In this document: positions 41,865-51,004 of the stretch, one piece after another
Numbering within the stretch: the first letter of the stretch is position 1
Layout of the letters: each line of letters begins with the position of its first letter
Source of the DNA: Flavobacteriales bacterium
GTDB lineage: Bacteria; Bacteroidota; Bacteroidia; JACJYZ01
Direction of reading: 5' to 3'
DNA length: 64,000 nt
Assembly (NCBI GenBank): GCA_020635855.1
Contig: JACJYZ010000002.1
Location: 1,674,001-1,738,000, forward strand
Program-made: the position numbers and the translations under genes
The notes under the pieces: model-generated
The model's database searches: none
Seen by the model: the letters and a program-made list of their open reading frames with translations, nothing else
Told to the model about the DNA's origin: nothing

Positions 41865-44146
41865 TTAGTTCAGGTTTATCGGGTTCTCAATGGTTTTCTT
41901 GGGCCAGGTGAAGTGGAAGGTTGCACCTTTGCCTTCCTCTGATTCCAGGGTCATGGTTCCGCCGAAATGTTCGATTTGTTTCCGCACGATCGCCAGTCCC
42001 ATTCCGCTCCCTTCCACCCGGTCCCTTGACTGGAGGGTTTGAAACATCTTAAAGACCTGCTCATGGAACTCGGGAGGAATACCGGGGCCGTCGTCTTTGA
42101 CCGAGAACCGGTATTGATTGCCAAGGTCTTCCACAGACACATCGATGGTGCCGGTTTTCTTATCGTGATGCTTGATGGCGTTATTGATGAGGTTCAAGAA
42201 TATTTGCTGGAGGGGCATTCGCATCAACTTACATTCATTAAAACCGGGATCTACACGGATAGAAAATCCTTCGGGCATCATAACCAGAGCGAGAACATCA
42301 TTCAACAACACATCACCTGCCACCTCTTCCTGATAGTCGCGGTTCATTTTCCTTCCCACGCGTGAATAAGCCAGCAGGTCATCCAGCAACTTTTCCATGC
42401 GTGTTACCCGGTTGCGCATGAGCTGGATGTTTTCTTTGCTATCCTCATCAAGGCTATCGCCCAGGTCTTCCTCTAGCCAGCGGGACGCATTGTCGATCAC
42501 GCGGAGAGGGGCTTTCAGGTCATGCGAAGCCACATAGGCGAATTCATCCAGCTCTTTGTTGCTTCGTTCCAATGCTGCGATCAGCCGTTCGCGTTCCGCT
42601 TCCGCAGCTTTCCTCGCTGTGATATCACGGGTAATACCAGTAAACACACGGCGGTTGTGGTCCAGTTTTACTTCGCTGATGGAAAGTTCCAACGGAAACT
42701 CGGATCCGTCTTTGCGTCTACCTTTCACCTGCCGTTCGATGCCGATGATCTTTCTTTCACCGGTGTTGTAGTAATTCTGAAGGTATCCATCATGTTCAGC
42801 GTGATAAGGTTCGGGCATCAGCATGTTGATGTTCTTACCCACCACCTCATCCTCCGTGTACCCGAAAATTCGGACGCTGGCGGGGTTGTAGCTTTCAATG
42901 ATTGCCCTTTCGTTGATGGTAATGATCCGTCATTGGCGTACTGAAGAAACGCCCTTGATTTGGCTTCACTTTCCTTTAATTCATTGGCGAGGCTATGAAA
43001 TGCACGTGCCAGCTCACCGATTTCGTCGCGTAACTCCAACGGCAACACAGGACTCTCACCACTGGTTGCAGCGTGTTTGATGTTTTCCGTCATGCGCCGA
43101 AGCGGAACAGTCAGCCTACGCGCAAACAACGTAGCTGCTAACAGGGAAAGCCCCAACAGAACCAAGGCAAGCACCATCGTTTCCCGCTGTGCCTGATAGG
43201 CATCCGCCAGCAGTTCTTTTTTCGGCACCCTTACCACCACATCCAAGTATGCGTTCCGGCTGGCATTTGGAATGCCCATCCGGTATACATAATCCACATG
43301 AACATCATCCAGGAAATAGTTTTCCTTCACAGGATGCCCTAAGATCTTTTGTATGAAATCAGGCGGAGCTGTGGAATAACCATTGTGGTATTCAAAGGCG
43401 GTAACGCCTTTACCCGGCATGTACTGCATGTAATCACCGGCCTGGTTCACAACGAAGGTTTGCTTATCGGTTGCTATTTCAGCGAACACGTACCGAAGGA
43501 GCGACTGGTAATCGGCATTGATCACAATCACGCCAAACTGAACATTCCTTTCGTCATATACGGGCACGATTGCCCTTACTGTAAGTAAATGTGTTCCATC
43601 CTCTTTCCCATGTTCACGGTTGTATGTTACCTCTGAGAAATAAACCTGTCCGTCATCCAGTCCACTTGTGGCTTTCATGTATGGTTCTTCACCTTTCATT
43701 TGCAACATGTCTGGAGAAACAGACTCCAAAAGGCTGTCGTTTCGGTTTACCCGCACCAGTTCCAATCCGCCATCCGCCATTCCGATGTAGCGCATTTGTG
43801 TGTAATGCGGTCGTTTGTCCATAACCGACTTGAAAATGGTTTCCATGCGGTGACGCCACAGGCTGGTGGTGGACTGATCCAATGGATCCAGGTCGCCGTT
43901 GTTCATGCTTCTGATCATCCCTTGGACAGGGGGCGTTCTGGACACCACGAACAGGTCATTTTTCATTTCATCGTACCCGTTGCGAAAGTGAGCGGCCATA
44001 AGGCGTGTTTCACCTGCGAGTCCTTCAATGGCCATTTTCATGGTGTTGTCAACTGTCAGCAGGTAGTTGTATACACCCATCAGAAGAGACACACCCGCCA
44101 CAATGCAGCAGGTGAGAAAAATGATTTTACCGCGAAGTGTTCTCAT
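41865..44146 (-). pseudogene. Sensor histidine kinase with a one-base frameshift
   Basis: Two overlapping frames together make one kinase of about 760 residues. The 5-prime frame gives a first membrane helix (IIFLTCCIVAGVSLLMGVYN), a periplasmic Cache-like sensor, a second helix (TMVLALVLLGLSLLAATLFA), HAMP, and the start of a PAS domain (FLQYANDG). The frame is lost at about 42925. One base shifted, it continues ITINERAIIESYNPASVRIF in the same PAS domain, then HisKA (ASHDLKAPLRVID) and HATPase (DDGPGIPP, GSGMGLAI). A base appears to be missing in GACGGATCATT. Either a real inactivating change or a sequencing error; all domains are otherwise well conserved. Confidence 0.85.
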
Positions 44147-44369
44147 TCAAAAGGGCATTGGCGCAATGCATGAAAGGGTGATTTTGCTGACACCCGGTGG
44201 TTCGCATTTCTATCTGGAACCTGGGTAATCACCTTTTCTTGACTCGCAAAAAAACATAGGTAAATTCACTATATATCAGTGACTTACAATTTCGCGACCA
44301 AAATACAAATTGTCATGAATGCACCACCGGATATATTCAAAATTGTAACAACACCGAACGGATAAAAAC

Positions 44370-44404
44370 AAAAAAGCCCGGCACTTGTATCGTACCGGGC
44401 TTTT
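44370..44404 (-). terminator. Terminator downstream of the DUF922 gene
   Basis: AAAAGCCCGG (44372-44381) and CCGGGCTTTT (44395-44404) form a 10-bp stem with a 13-base loop. A T run follows on the minus strand. It lies 22 bases past the DUF922 stop. The remaining space to the kinase gene (44147-44369) shows nothing else. Confidence 0.85.
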
Positions 44405-44425
44405 GTTGCACTTCCCCAAAGCGCG

Positions 44426-44989
44426 TCACAACGCATACTTGTCGAGTTTCTTCAACTCCTTGCTCACTTTGCTCTCCCACTCCTTCTGTTTCTCGGCGTT
44501 CACTCCATGGTCCGTTTCCCTGTCGTACCGGTCCTGTATGGCCCGGCATTCCCGGGACACCAGCTGGAACAGTTTGGTAACGGCCCTTCCTCCTGACGCT
44601 TCATCGGGGTCCAGTTCTGCTAATTTTTTTCTTAAGTCCCTTGCATGCCATTCGGCGATATCGAAATGTGTTTGTTCATGTTTCAGCAAAACATCTGTTT
44701 CTGATCCTTTCACAACCCATGAGTTGTTCGTATTGAACTGGCAGATCACATCATACACAACCAGCGGTTGCTTGGAACCCTTTTTGGTATACCGGTTCGG
44801 GTCTACGTGTCCTTTGAAGCTGATCTTGTAATCGGTCAGCGCCTTGAATGCTGTGTTTTCGGGTACGGGGCCTTTGAAGTCGTCCCAGGTAAGCGGTCTG
44901 GCAGCCGACCAAAGGACGGAATCCACCTCCTGGGCATGGGCAGGTAACAGTGTAGAAAGCGTACATATCAAGGCCAGCAACCACTTCAT
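44426..44989 (-). CDS. DUF922 family secreted putative zinc protease
   Basis: A 187-aa exported protein with signal peptide (MKWLLALICTLSTLLPAHAQ). The motif LLKHEQTHFDIAEWHARDL contains HExxH, the zinc-metalloprotease signature of DUF922 proteins. LTWDDFKGPVPENTAFKALT near the N-terminus is also typical. The C-terminal part is highly charged and helical (QDRYDRETDHGVNAEKQKEW). Proteolytic activity is inferred from the motif and not established for the family as far as I know. It stands alone with its own terminator. Confidence 0.85.
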   Translation of the reverse strand: MKWLLALICTLSTLLPAHAQEVDSVLWSAARPLTWDDFKGPVPENTAFKALTDYKISFKGHVDPNRYTKKGSKQPLVVYDVICQFNTNNSWVVKGSETDVLLKHEQTHFDIAEWHARDLRKKLAELDPDEASGGRAVTKLFQLVSRECRAIQDRYDRETDHGVNAEKQKEWESKVSKELKKLDKYAL

Positions 44990-45057
44990 TCGGCAACAAG
45001 TTTGGAATATGGTTACGAATCATTCACTGTTGGGTTCCACTCATATCCAATTTTTGT

Positions 45058-45065
45058 TATTTTTG
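45058..45065 (+). promoter_or_regulatory. -7 box TATTTTTG before tRNA-Ser
   Basis: A perfect TAnnTTTG box 33 bases before the tRNA-Ser. A small hairpin CCCTGCCGATGCAGGG lies between it and the tRNA, in the 5-prime leader. Confidence 0.5.
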
Positions 45066-45098
45066 CGTCCCCTGCCGATGCAGGGTCAGTCCAGCCAC

Positions 45099-45188
<90 letters not shown>

Positions 45189-45196
45189 AGTGAAGT

Positions 45197-45231
45197 AAAA
45201 GGCCCTGTTTTTACAGGGCTTTTTGTTTTTT
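45197..45231 (+). terminator. Terminator after tRNA-Ser
   Basis: GCCCTGT (45202-45208) and ACAGGGC (45213-45219) form a tight hairpin followed by TTTTTGTTTTTT. Confidence 0.88.
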
Positions 45232-46075
45232 GGACGTAGACATCCAAGCTTGCTTGAGATGGAGAAGTCCAAAAAACAAAAAGCGAGACCGCAGCGTAGC
45301 GGAGGTCGGGCCTTTACTTCAGGGTGCAGGCCCCCCACTTCGGGATCAACGAAGCGAAGCGGAGTTAATCCTGATCCAGCAACTGCATACAGCAAGAGCA
45401 TACAGTGGACACGTAGGATCATTGGTCGTGGATGAGGCCGAATGGCGCGCATTCCCAGCATCCAAGCTTGCTTGAGATGGCAGAACCCTGAAAACAAAAA
45501 GCACGACCGTAGCGACGCGGAGGTCGGGCCTTTACTTCACTGCTGGCTACCATCCCGGGATCACTGGAAGTAATCCTGATCCAGCAACTACATACAGCAA
45601 GAGCATACAGTGGGCACGTAGAATCATTGACCAGGGATGAGGCGGGAAGGCGCGCATTCCCAGCATCCAAGCTTGCTTGAGATGGCAGAACCCTGAAAAC
45701 AAAAAGCACGACCGTAGCGACGCGGAGGTCGGGCCTTTACTTCACTGCTGGCTACCATCCCGGGATCACTGAAAGTAATCCTGATCCAGCAACTGCATAC
45801 AGCAAGAGCATACAGTGGACACGTAGGATCATTGGTCGTGGATGAGGCCGAATGGCGCGCATTCCCAGCATCCAAGCTTGCTTGAGATGGCAGAACCCTG
45901 AAAACAAAAAGCACGACCGTAGCGACGCGGAGGTCGGGCCTTTACTTCACTGCAGGCTCCCCCACCCCGGGATCACTGGAAGTAATCCTGATCCAGCAAC
46001 TGCATACAGCAAGAGCATACAGTGGACACGTGGAATCATTGGTCAGGGATGAGGCCGAATGGCGCGCGGTTGTTA
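45232..46075. repeat. Four ~205-bp tandem repeats downstream of tRNA-Ser
   Basis: Units begin with ATCCAAGCTTGCTTGAGATG at about 45241, 45459, 45664 and 45869 (periods 218, 205, 205) and a partial fifth unit ends near 46075. Each contains GGAGGTCGGGCCTTTACTTC, AATCCTGATCCAGCAACT, CATACAGCAAGAGCATACAG and GGGATGAGGC or GGATGAGGCC. Later copies are nearly identical; the first is more diverged. Open minus-strand frames inside the units are repeats of one another, out of phase with 205, and not convincing genes. No other feature is seen between the tRNA and 46097. Confidence 0.92.
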
Positions 46076-46096
46076 AACAAACCGGATTCCCGGGCT

Positions 46097-48388
46097 TTAC
46101 CCACCGGTTCGGCCATAGCTTAAATACCGCGAGAATGACTCACAGTTACTGGTCAGTTCCAAATAGTCGTCTGGATATTGCTGCTCCAACTTCCGTTCAT
46201 ATATGTTGTTCTTTTTGCCCGGATCAAAATACCACAACCTGTAGTTCTCGCATCTAACAGCCATTCGCAGGCACAAAGCTGCGAACTTTTTGTTGCGGCT
46301 TACCGACTGTGCTTTCAGATAATAAGCTTTGGCCCGCTTGCATCCGAAGTAATCATCGTCATCTTCCAGGTTGGATTTGGTCTGCTGCTTTGTCCAGTAG
46401 TACCGTTTCATTATCCATGAATTGCCATATTGCGTCATATTGAAATAGGCATTGGCCACCAGAAAATATTGATAAGCCCTGTCTTTGCGATTCACATCTT
46501 CGGCAGCGCGCAAATGCTCCAGCAGTTTTCCAACCATGCTTTCCTTATCATAGGTAATGGTATCTGCTGGCGTCTTTCGGTGTTCGGCATACATATCGGT
46601 ATAAAACGGGTTCGCATCAAGGTATTTCCTGTACTGGTAATGACTGGATGTCCACAGTGTATCATTCACCATACTGAAACACTTCAATGCCTTCTCGAGC
46701 TGGTTGAGTCGCATGTATTTTGTGCCCAACAAGTCATATAATCTGGGCAGGTCCAATTTCACCTGGCAGCAAAGCACACGGTCCGGCTCCGAAAGGTTCG
46801 GCTGCCTGATCTTCGCAACCAGGTGTTCAATCTGTGTCACCGTATAAGCCGCATCCATGTATAAGAAGTACTCGTTAAAATAGTCATCCCATAGTGTATA
46901 CTGATGCTTCTTTGATCTCCAATATTCCCCATCTCCATCCATTGCAGTTACCTGGCAATGTTTAAGCATCGAAAGGTAAAGGGCCGCATAGGTGGTGTTG
47001 CCTTGATATTCCAATTCACGGGCGACGGCAAAGAAAAACTTTTTGTGGCGCCGGTGTTTGAAAACATCAACCGCCACCTGGTTGATCTTTTGCTGTTCCC
47101 CAACACGTCCCCGGATCATACATAGCACCCGGATCTCATCTATATAGAGGGCTTCTTTTTTTGTCACCCGTCGGTCCTTCTTTATTTCATCCAATGCGGC
47201 CAAGGCAGGCAGCGGCTGGTCCGCAAGTAGCTGCAGATATGCTGAGGACACCTTCCAGAGCACCGGGTTCCTGATTTTGTTCTTATCTACAGAGGCGATA
47301 AATTCTATGATTTCCCTGGCGTAGGTTTTGTCTTTTTGTATCCGTTCTTCAGGCCATGGCACATCCCAATTTACTCCATCATTATCGGCCAATGATGGGC
47401 GGTAGTTGTTGTAATAGGGCGTACCCAGCCAATCCTCGATTTTATTCACTTCCCTCAGCAAAAGAAAATCCAGCCCTTCTGCGCCCGGGTCTTCGGCATA
47501 CATGTGGCGAATGTTGTCCAACGCCTTTGCCGGATTCCTGATGGCATCAAGCAACCACACTGCGGCTCTTTCTTCTCCGGAATTTGCATATGCAAGGGTG
47601 GATGCAATAGGAATGGAATTCTCATATACCCGATGAACAGCCATGCGTTTATCAGGCGCATAAGTGAAGACCTGAGCGGCCAGGTAGTTCCGTTCTTCCC
47701 GATTTTTCACCGTTGACAGATAAAAGTGCAGGCCCCAGGAATAGATGATGTCTTTGTTGTTTTGCCCCTCAAAACGTTGTTTCCAAAGTGTTCGAACCAC
47801 ATCTGTGTTGCAGTTGTACCATGCCAGGCGGATCGCAAGGAATGTATAGCGTCGGGCCAGATCAGCGTCGTTTACGGTTCTACTCTTTTTAACCGCCATA
47901 GCAATGAGTTCATCTCGTTTCGGAATGCGAACGGCACTGCCTCTTTCCCAGGGATCATCCATGATCTGATTGAACGGGCTGCATTTTCTGGCGAAGGACA
48001 GATATCCCAGGGCAGCGGTATCGTGGTGTTGATGCAGGTAGTGAACAAAGGCATTCTGTGTTTTGGGATCATTCAATGGAGATGTGCCGTATACCGCTTC
48101 ATGTACATCACCAAAAGCGGGCACATCGCCGCATCTACGCCTCCACATCGCCATATTCATACTGTCGCCAGTGTTTGTCTCTTTACCGGAAACATTGTCA
48201 GAGAACCAGTACGGATCATAATACCACTTGGAGGAATAGAAAAGAGGAGTGTAATCCTTGAATCCGAAATCAGAAGGCGTTAACAACGTAAAACGTATGG
48301 ATTCATCGTCGGGATAGAACACGCACGCTTTCGCGGGCCCGGCAAGGCTAGCGAGAAAAATGGCTATAACAGGAATCCAACGTTTCAT
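46097..48388 (-). CDS. Large exported protein of unknown function
   Basis: A 763-aa protein with signal peptide (MKRWIPVIAIFLASLAGPAKA) and a Cys right after it (CVFYPDDESIRFTLL). The body is rich in Tyr, Trp, Arg and Lys and largely helical, with TPR-like stretches (KYMRLNQLEKALKCFSMVND, RAYQYFLVANAYFNMTQYGN, AKAYYLKAQSVSRNKKFAAL). I do not recognise a named domain. The start at 48388 begins the signal peptide. That start lies 41 bases inside the upstream lipoprotein gene, so the two are translated together and probably act together on the cell surface or in the periplasm. Confidence 0.75.
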   Translation of the reverse strand: MKRWIPVIAIFLASLAGPAKACVFYPDDESIRFTLLTPSDFGFKDYTPLFYSSKWYYDPYWFSDNVSGKETNTGDSMNMAMWRRRCGDVPAFGDVHEAVYGTSPLNDPKTQNAFVHYLHQHHDTAALGYLSFARKCSPFNQIMDDPWERGSAVRIPKRDELIAMAVKKSRTVNDADLARRYTFLAIRLAWYNCNTDVVRTLWKQRFEGQNNKDIIYSWGLHFYLSTVKNREERNYLAAQVFTYAPDKRMAVHRVYENSIPIASTLAYANSGEERAAVWLLDAIRNPAKALDNIRHMYAEDPGAEGLDFLLLREVNKIEDWLGTPYYNNYRPSLADNDGVNWDVPWPEERIQKDKTYAREIIEFIASVDKNKIRNPVLWKVSSAYLQLLADQPLPALAALDEIKKDRRVTKKEALYIDEIRVLCMIRGRVGEQQKINQVAVDVFKHRRHKKFFFAVARELEYQGNTTYAALYLSMLKHCQVTAMDGDGEYWRSKKHQYTLWDDYFNEYFLYMDAAYTVTQIEHLVAKIRQPNLSEPDRVLCCQVKLDLPRLYDLLGTKYMRLNQLEKALKCFSMVNDTLWTSSHYQYRKYLDANPFYTDMYAEHRKTPADTITYDKESMVGKLLEHLRAAEDVNRKDRAYQYFLVANAYFNMTQYGNSWIMKRYYWTKQQTKSNLEDDDDYFGCKRAKAYYLKAQSVSRNKKFAALCLRMAVRCENYRLWYFDPGKKNNIYERKLEQQYPDDYLELTSNCESFSRYLSYGRTGG

Positions 48389-49427
48389 CGGCAAAGTATT
48401 TGAGGTTGTCCGCATCCAGGTGAAAGAAAGTAACCGTGACGGAATCGCCCAGCGGAACATACTCTTTCAACAACCGGATGGTTTCTATCAGGGTGGCGGG
48501 GGTCACTTCTTCCTTTTTGATCCGGTCTCCCTGGCGCAGGTAGATATCATCCAGTTCAATATCCCTGTTAACGGTGTACCACATGGGTCGGATGGAGTCC
48601 AGCGCTCCATGAAGCTCCGATGCGTTCTTTTTCACCAGACCGGAGAACTCGCCATTCTGATATACCAGCATCCACGAAAATACCGGTAGTGCTATATCCA
48701 AAGGAACGTCATACTTTTTTGACGGCCGCAAATATGGCTCCAGTTCTTCCGTGTTCAGGATGGAATTCTTGTTTTCATTTTGCAATGGATTGATGAGGTT
48801 GTAACACATCAGAGTTGCCCGGTCCACTGGCGGAACTCCCATCACATCGCTGTATTTGTATGGATAGAGGCGGAGGGTGCACGTGATGGTTTTGTGGGAT
48901 ATTTTTTTTAATGACCGCAACAGGTAGAAATAGTTATCCCGCGTGCTTTTTGTCCAGTCGCAATCCACCTGAATCTCACGAAAAAATTGACCGGTATGAA
49001 TATTTTTATTGAAATATTTACTGATCAGGAAATTCATGTTATCTGCCAACGTATCCAGTTCGTTTGGGTTTAATTTAGTGAGTACATCGTTGCGAACAAA
49101 CACCGTGGGAACTATCTCCAGCGTCCGCATGTTGGCATGATAAGGAAGATATTTTTCGGCGGTATTTTCATCATCCCACACATTCAGATCCGTCTTTGCA
49201 ACGGGTATGGCGCCGAAGACCGGATCCGGTTCCACTTCAAAAAATTTCACGTAAAGCTTTCGGACATCCAGATATTTTATGTGATCCAGTTCCTGTTCAT
49301 CCAGCGAATATTCATTGCTCTTCCAATAGTAAAATCCTCTTGTAACAAGGGGCTTGTTGTTTTTAACGCAACCCGAGCCCACAAAAAGCAGCAGTATACA
49401 CAGGTTGACAGATAGAATTCTTTTCAT
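48348..49427 (-). CDS. Lipoprotein of unknown function, possibly a TIM-barrel fold
   Basis: A 359-aa lipoprotein: MKRILSVNLCILLLFVGSGC carries a lipobox with Cys at residue 20. The rest alternates strands and helices: KYLDVRKLYVKFFEVEPDP, LEIVPTVFVRNDVL, REIQVDCDWTKSTRDNYFYL, TCTLRLYPYKYSDV, RATLMCYNLINP and PLDIALPVFSWMLVY. This order, and the acidic residues after QVD, remind me of a glycoside hydrolase-like barrel (GH18/GH10 style). That is only pattern reading. It overlaps the next gene by 41 bases. Confidence 0.7.
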   Translation of the reverse strand: MKRILSVNLCILLLFVGSGCVKNNKPLVTRGFYYWKSNEYSLDEQELDHIKYLDVRKLYVKFFEVEPDPVFGAIPVAKTDLNVWDDENTAEKYLPYHANMRTLEIVPTVFVRNDVLTKLNPNELDTLADNMNFLISKYFNKNIHTGQFFREIQVDCDWTKSTRDNYFYLLRSLKKISHKTITCTLRLYPYKYSDVMGVPPVDRATLMCYNLINPLQNENKNSILNTEELEPYLRPSKKYDVPLDIALPVFSWMLVYQNGEFSGLVKKNASELHGALDSIRPMWYTVNRDIELDDIYLRQGDRIKKEEVTPATLIETIRLLKEYVPLGDSVTVTFFHLDADNLKYFADETLDSCYSHFSR

Positions 49428-49466
49428 AGATGTATTCAATGCCTCATTCGCCATCATTCATCTCCC

Positions 49467-50747
49467 TCACAACCCATTAACAAACAACGTAACCAGTTTA
49501 AAATAATCTTCAAATTCGGTCAGCGGAAGCGTTTCGGACTTATCAAAAACGTCGTGATAGGCTTTGATGCCGCCGAGGGTGTAAATGAAAAAGCAGGGTA
49601 CCTTCTTCATGTAAAACAAGCAGTGGTCGCTGTTGCAGGCCTCGCCCCTGATTTTCACCTGGGCCAGCAGGTTGTGATCCTTGTTGATCTCAACCAGGCG
49701 ATCGAACCTGTCTTTGTATTGCTTGCCGTTCACCACCTGGATCCCTTCTTCCCCTGTGCCGGCAAGGTCAAAGTTGATCAGGAATTTGATCTTAGAAAGT
49801 TTGAACAGCGGATGCTCCACGAAATACTTTGATCCCACCAAACCGAGCTCTTCACCGCCGAAAGCAATGAACACCATATTGTATTTCGGTTTTTTCGTTT
49901 GATAGTACTTCGCCATGTTGAGCAACATCGCAACACCGCTGGCATTGTCGTTGGCGCCGGGAAATATCGTACTCTCCCCCATCATTCCGATGTGGTCGTA
50001 ATGGGCCACAAACACGATCAGAGAATCCGGGTTCTCGCCTTCCGTGTATCCAATGATGTTTTGTGACTCAAACTTCGGGATGAATGTGTTCTCCACATCC
50101 ACCTTCACTTCCTGTATGTTCAGGTGGGTGCTGTCATTGACAATGGTGAAGGATGGCTTCAAGGAGCGTGTGGTTGATGCATCCCAGGTGAGTTTGTCGT
50201 TGGTGCATACAATCGAACCGGCGGCCGGGCAATCCTTTCCATATTTAACAAAGTTGATTACATCCGCGATCTGGCTCTGTTGTTCCTTGGAATAATCATC
50301 CTTATTATAGGCCGGGATCACAAGAAATTTTCCCGATGCCGTCTTCAGTTGTGCCGTTAGCCGGTTGAGGTCCAACATCTGCTCGATGGTGAGGGTAACC
50401 GTATGATAGGTTCCCTGGATACCCGGCGACCCGGCATCAATCAGAAAATCAATCCCGGGTGTTTTTTCGGAGCCATCCAGCGTCAATTCCATTTTGCCCG
50501 GGAACGTGTTGACCGGCGTGGTGAAGGGTTGGATGTATGATTTCTTCAATGGCTTCAACCCGATCTGTTCAAATTGCGAACACATATACTCCGCCGCCCG
50601 TTTGTTTCCGTATCCCACATATCCCCTGCCCTGGAACGATTCCGATGCCAACGTTTGAACAACTTCCCTTGCGTATGGCATGTCTTGTGCGATGGCTGGA
50701 CCAGGCAATAGCAGCGACAGACATAATATGGCCATGCAGTTTTTCAT
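49467..50747 (-). CDS. M28 family metallopeptidase, exported
   Basis: A secreted or periplasmic aminopeptidase-like protein, 426 aa. The signal peptide ends LPGPAIAQ. A PA-like insert (about 110-225) separates the N-terminal part from the catalytic domain. The co-catalytic zinc ligands are all visible: His in FVAHYDHIG, Asp in GANDNASGVAML, Glu-Glu in AFGGEELGLVGS, Asp in INFDLAG and His in KAYHDVFD. Substrates cannot be named. The ATG at 50747 starts the signal peptide. It lies upstream of the lipoprotein pair with a gap of 39 bases. Confidence 0.92.
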   Translation of the reverse strand: MKNCMAILCLSLLLPGPAIAQDMPYAREVVQTLASESFQGRGYVGYGNKRAAEYMCSQFEQIGLKPLKKSYIQPFTTPVNTFPGKMELTLDGSEKTPGIDFLIDAGSPGIQGTYHTVTLTIEQMLDLNRLTAQLKTASGKFLVIPAYNKDDYSKEQQSQIADVINFVKYGKDCPAAGSIVCTNDKLTWDASTTRSLKPSFTIVNDSTHLNIQEVKVDVENTFIPKFESQNIIGYTEGENPDSLIVFVAHYDHIGMMGESTIFPGANDNASGVAMLLNMAKYYQTKKPKYNMVFIAFGGEELGLVGSKYFVEHPLFKLSKIKFLINFDLAGTGEEGIQVVNGKQYKDRFDRLVEINKDHNLLAQVKIRGEACNSDHCLFYMKKVPCFFIYTLGGIKAYHDVFDKSETLPLTEFEDYFKLVTLFVNGL

Positions 50748-50920
50748 GATGTGATTTTTTGTTGTATTCAAAACCCTTCGGTGCTTTAAACATATAAGTC
50801 GTTTGCTGCACTCAAGATACAACATCCTTCATATGCCGTTTCGAAAACTTTGTTACCCTACCTACCCGAACACAGTCCTGCCGGCATTTCATATCAAAAA
50901 CAATCATGTATATAAAGCAG

Positions 50921-50954
50921 AAACCCTCCGCTGTTGGTACCATACGGAGGGTTT
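50921..50954. terminator. Bidirectional hairpin between M28 and T9SS genes
   Basis: AAACCCTCCG (50921-50930) and CGGAGGGTTT (50945-50954) form a 10-bp stem. The 51005 gene ends leftward just before it and the M28 start lies beyond it, so it most likely terminates the leftward T9SS gene. Confidence 0.75.
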
Positions 50955-51004
50955 CTTGTCGGAGGGCAATCCTCAATCACACCGTTGTTAAAACAACTTC
51001 ATCC

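Noticed and set aside
45419..45914. Two ~96-residue minus-strand frames that look like paralogues
   Set aside because: They are the same DNA repeat read twice. The 205-bp period is not a multiple of three and the sequence is a non-coding tandem array.
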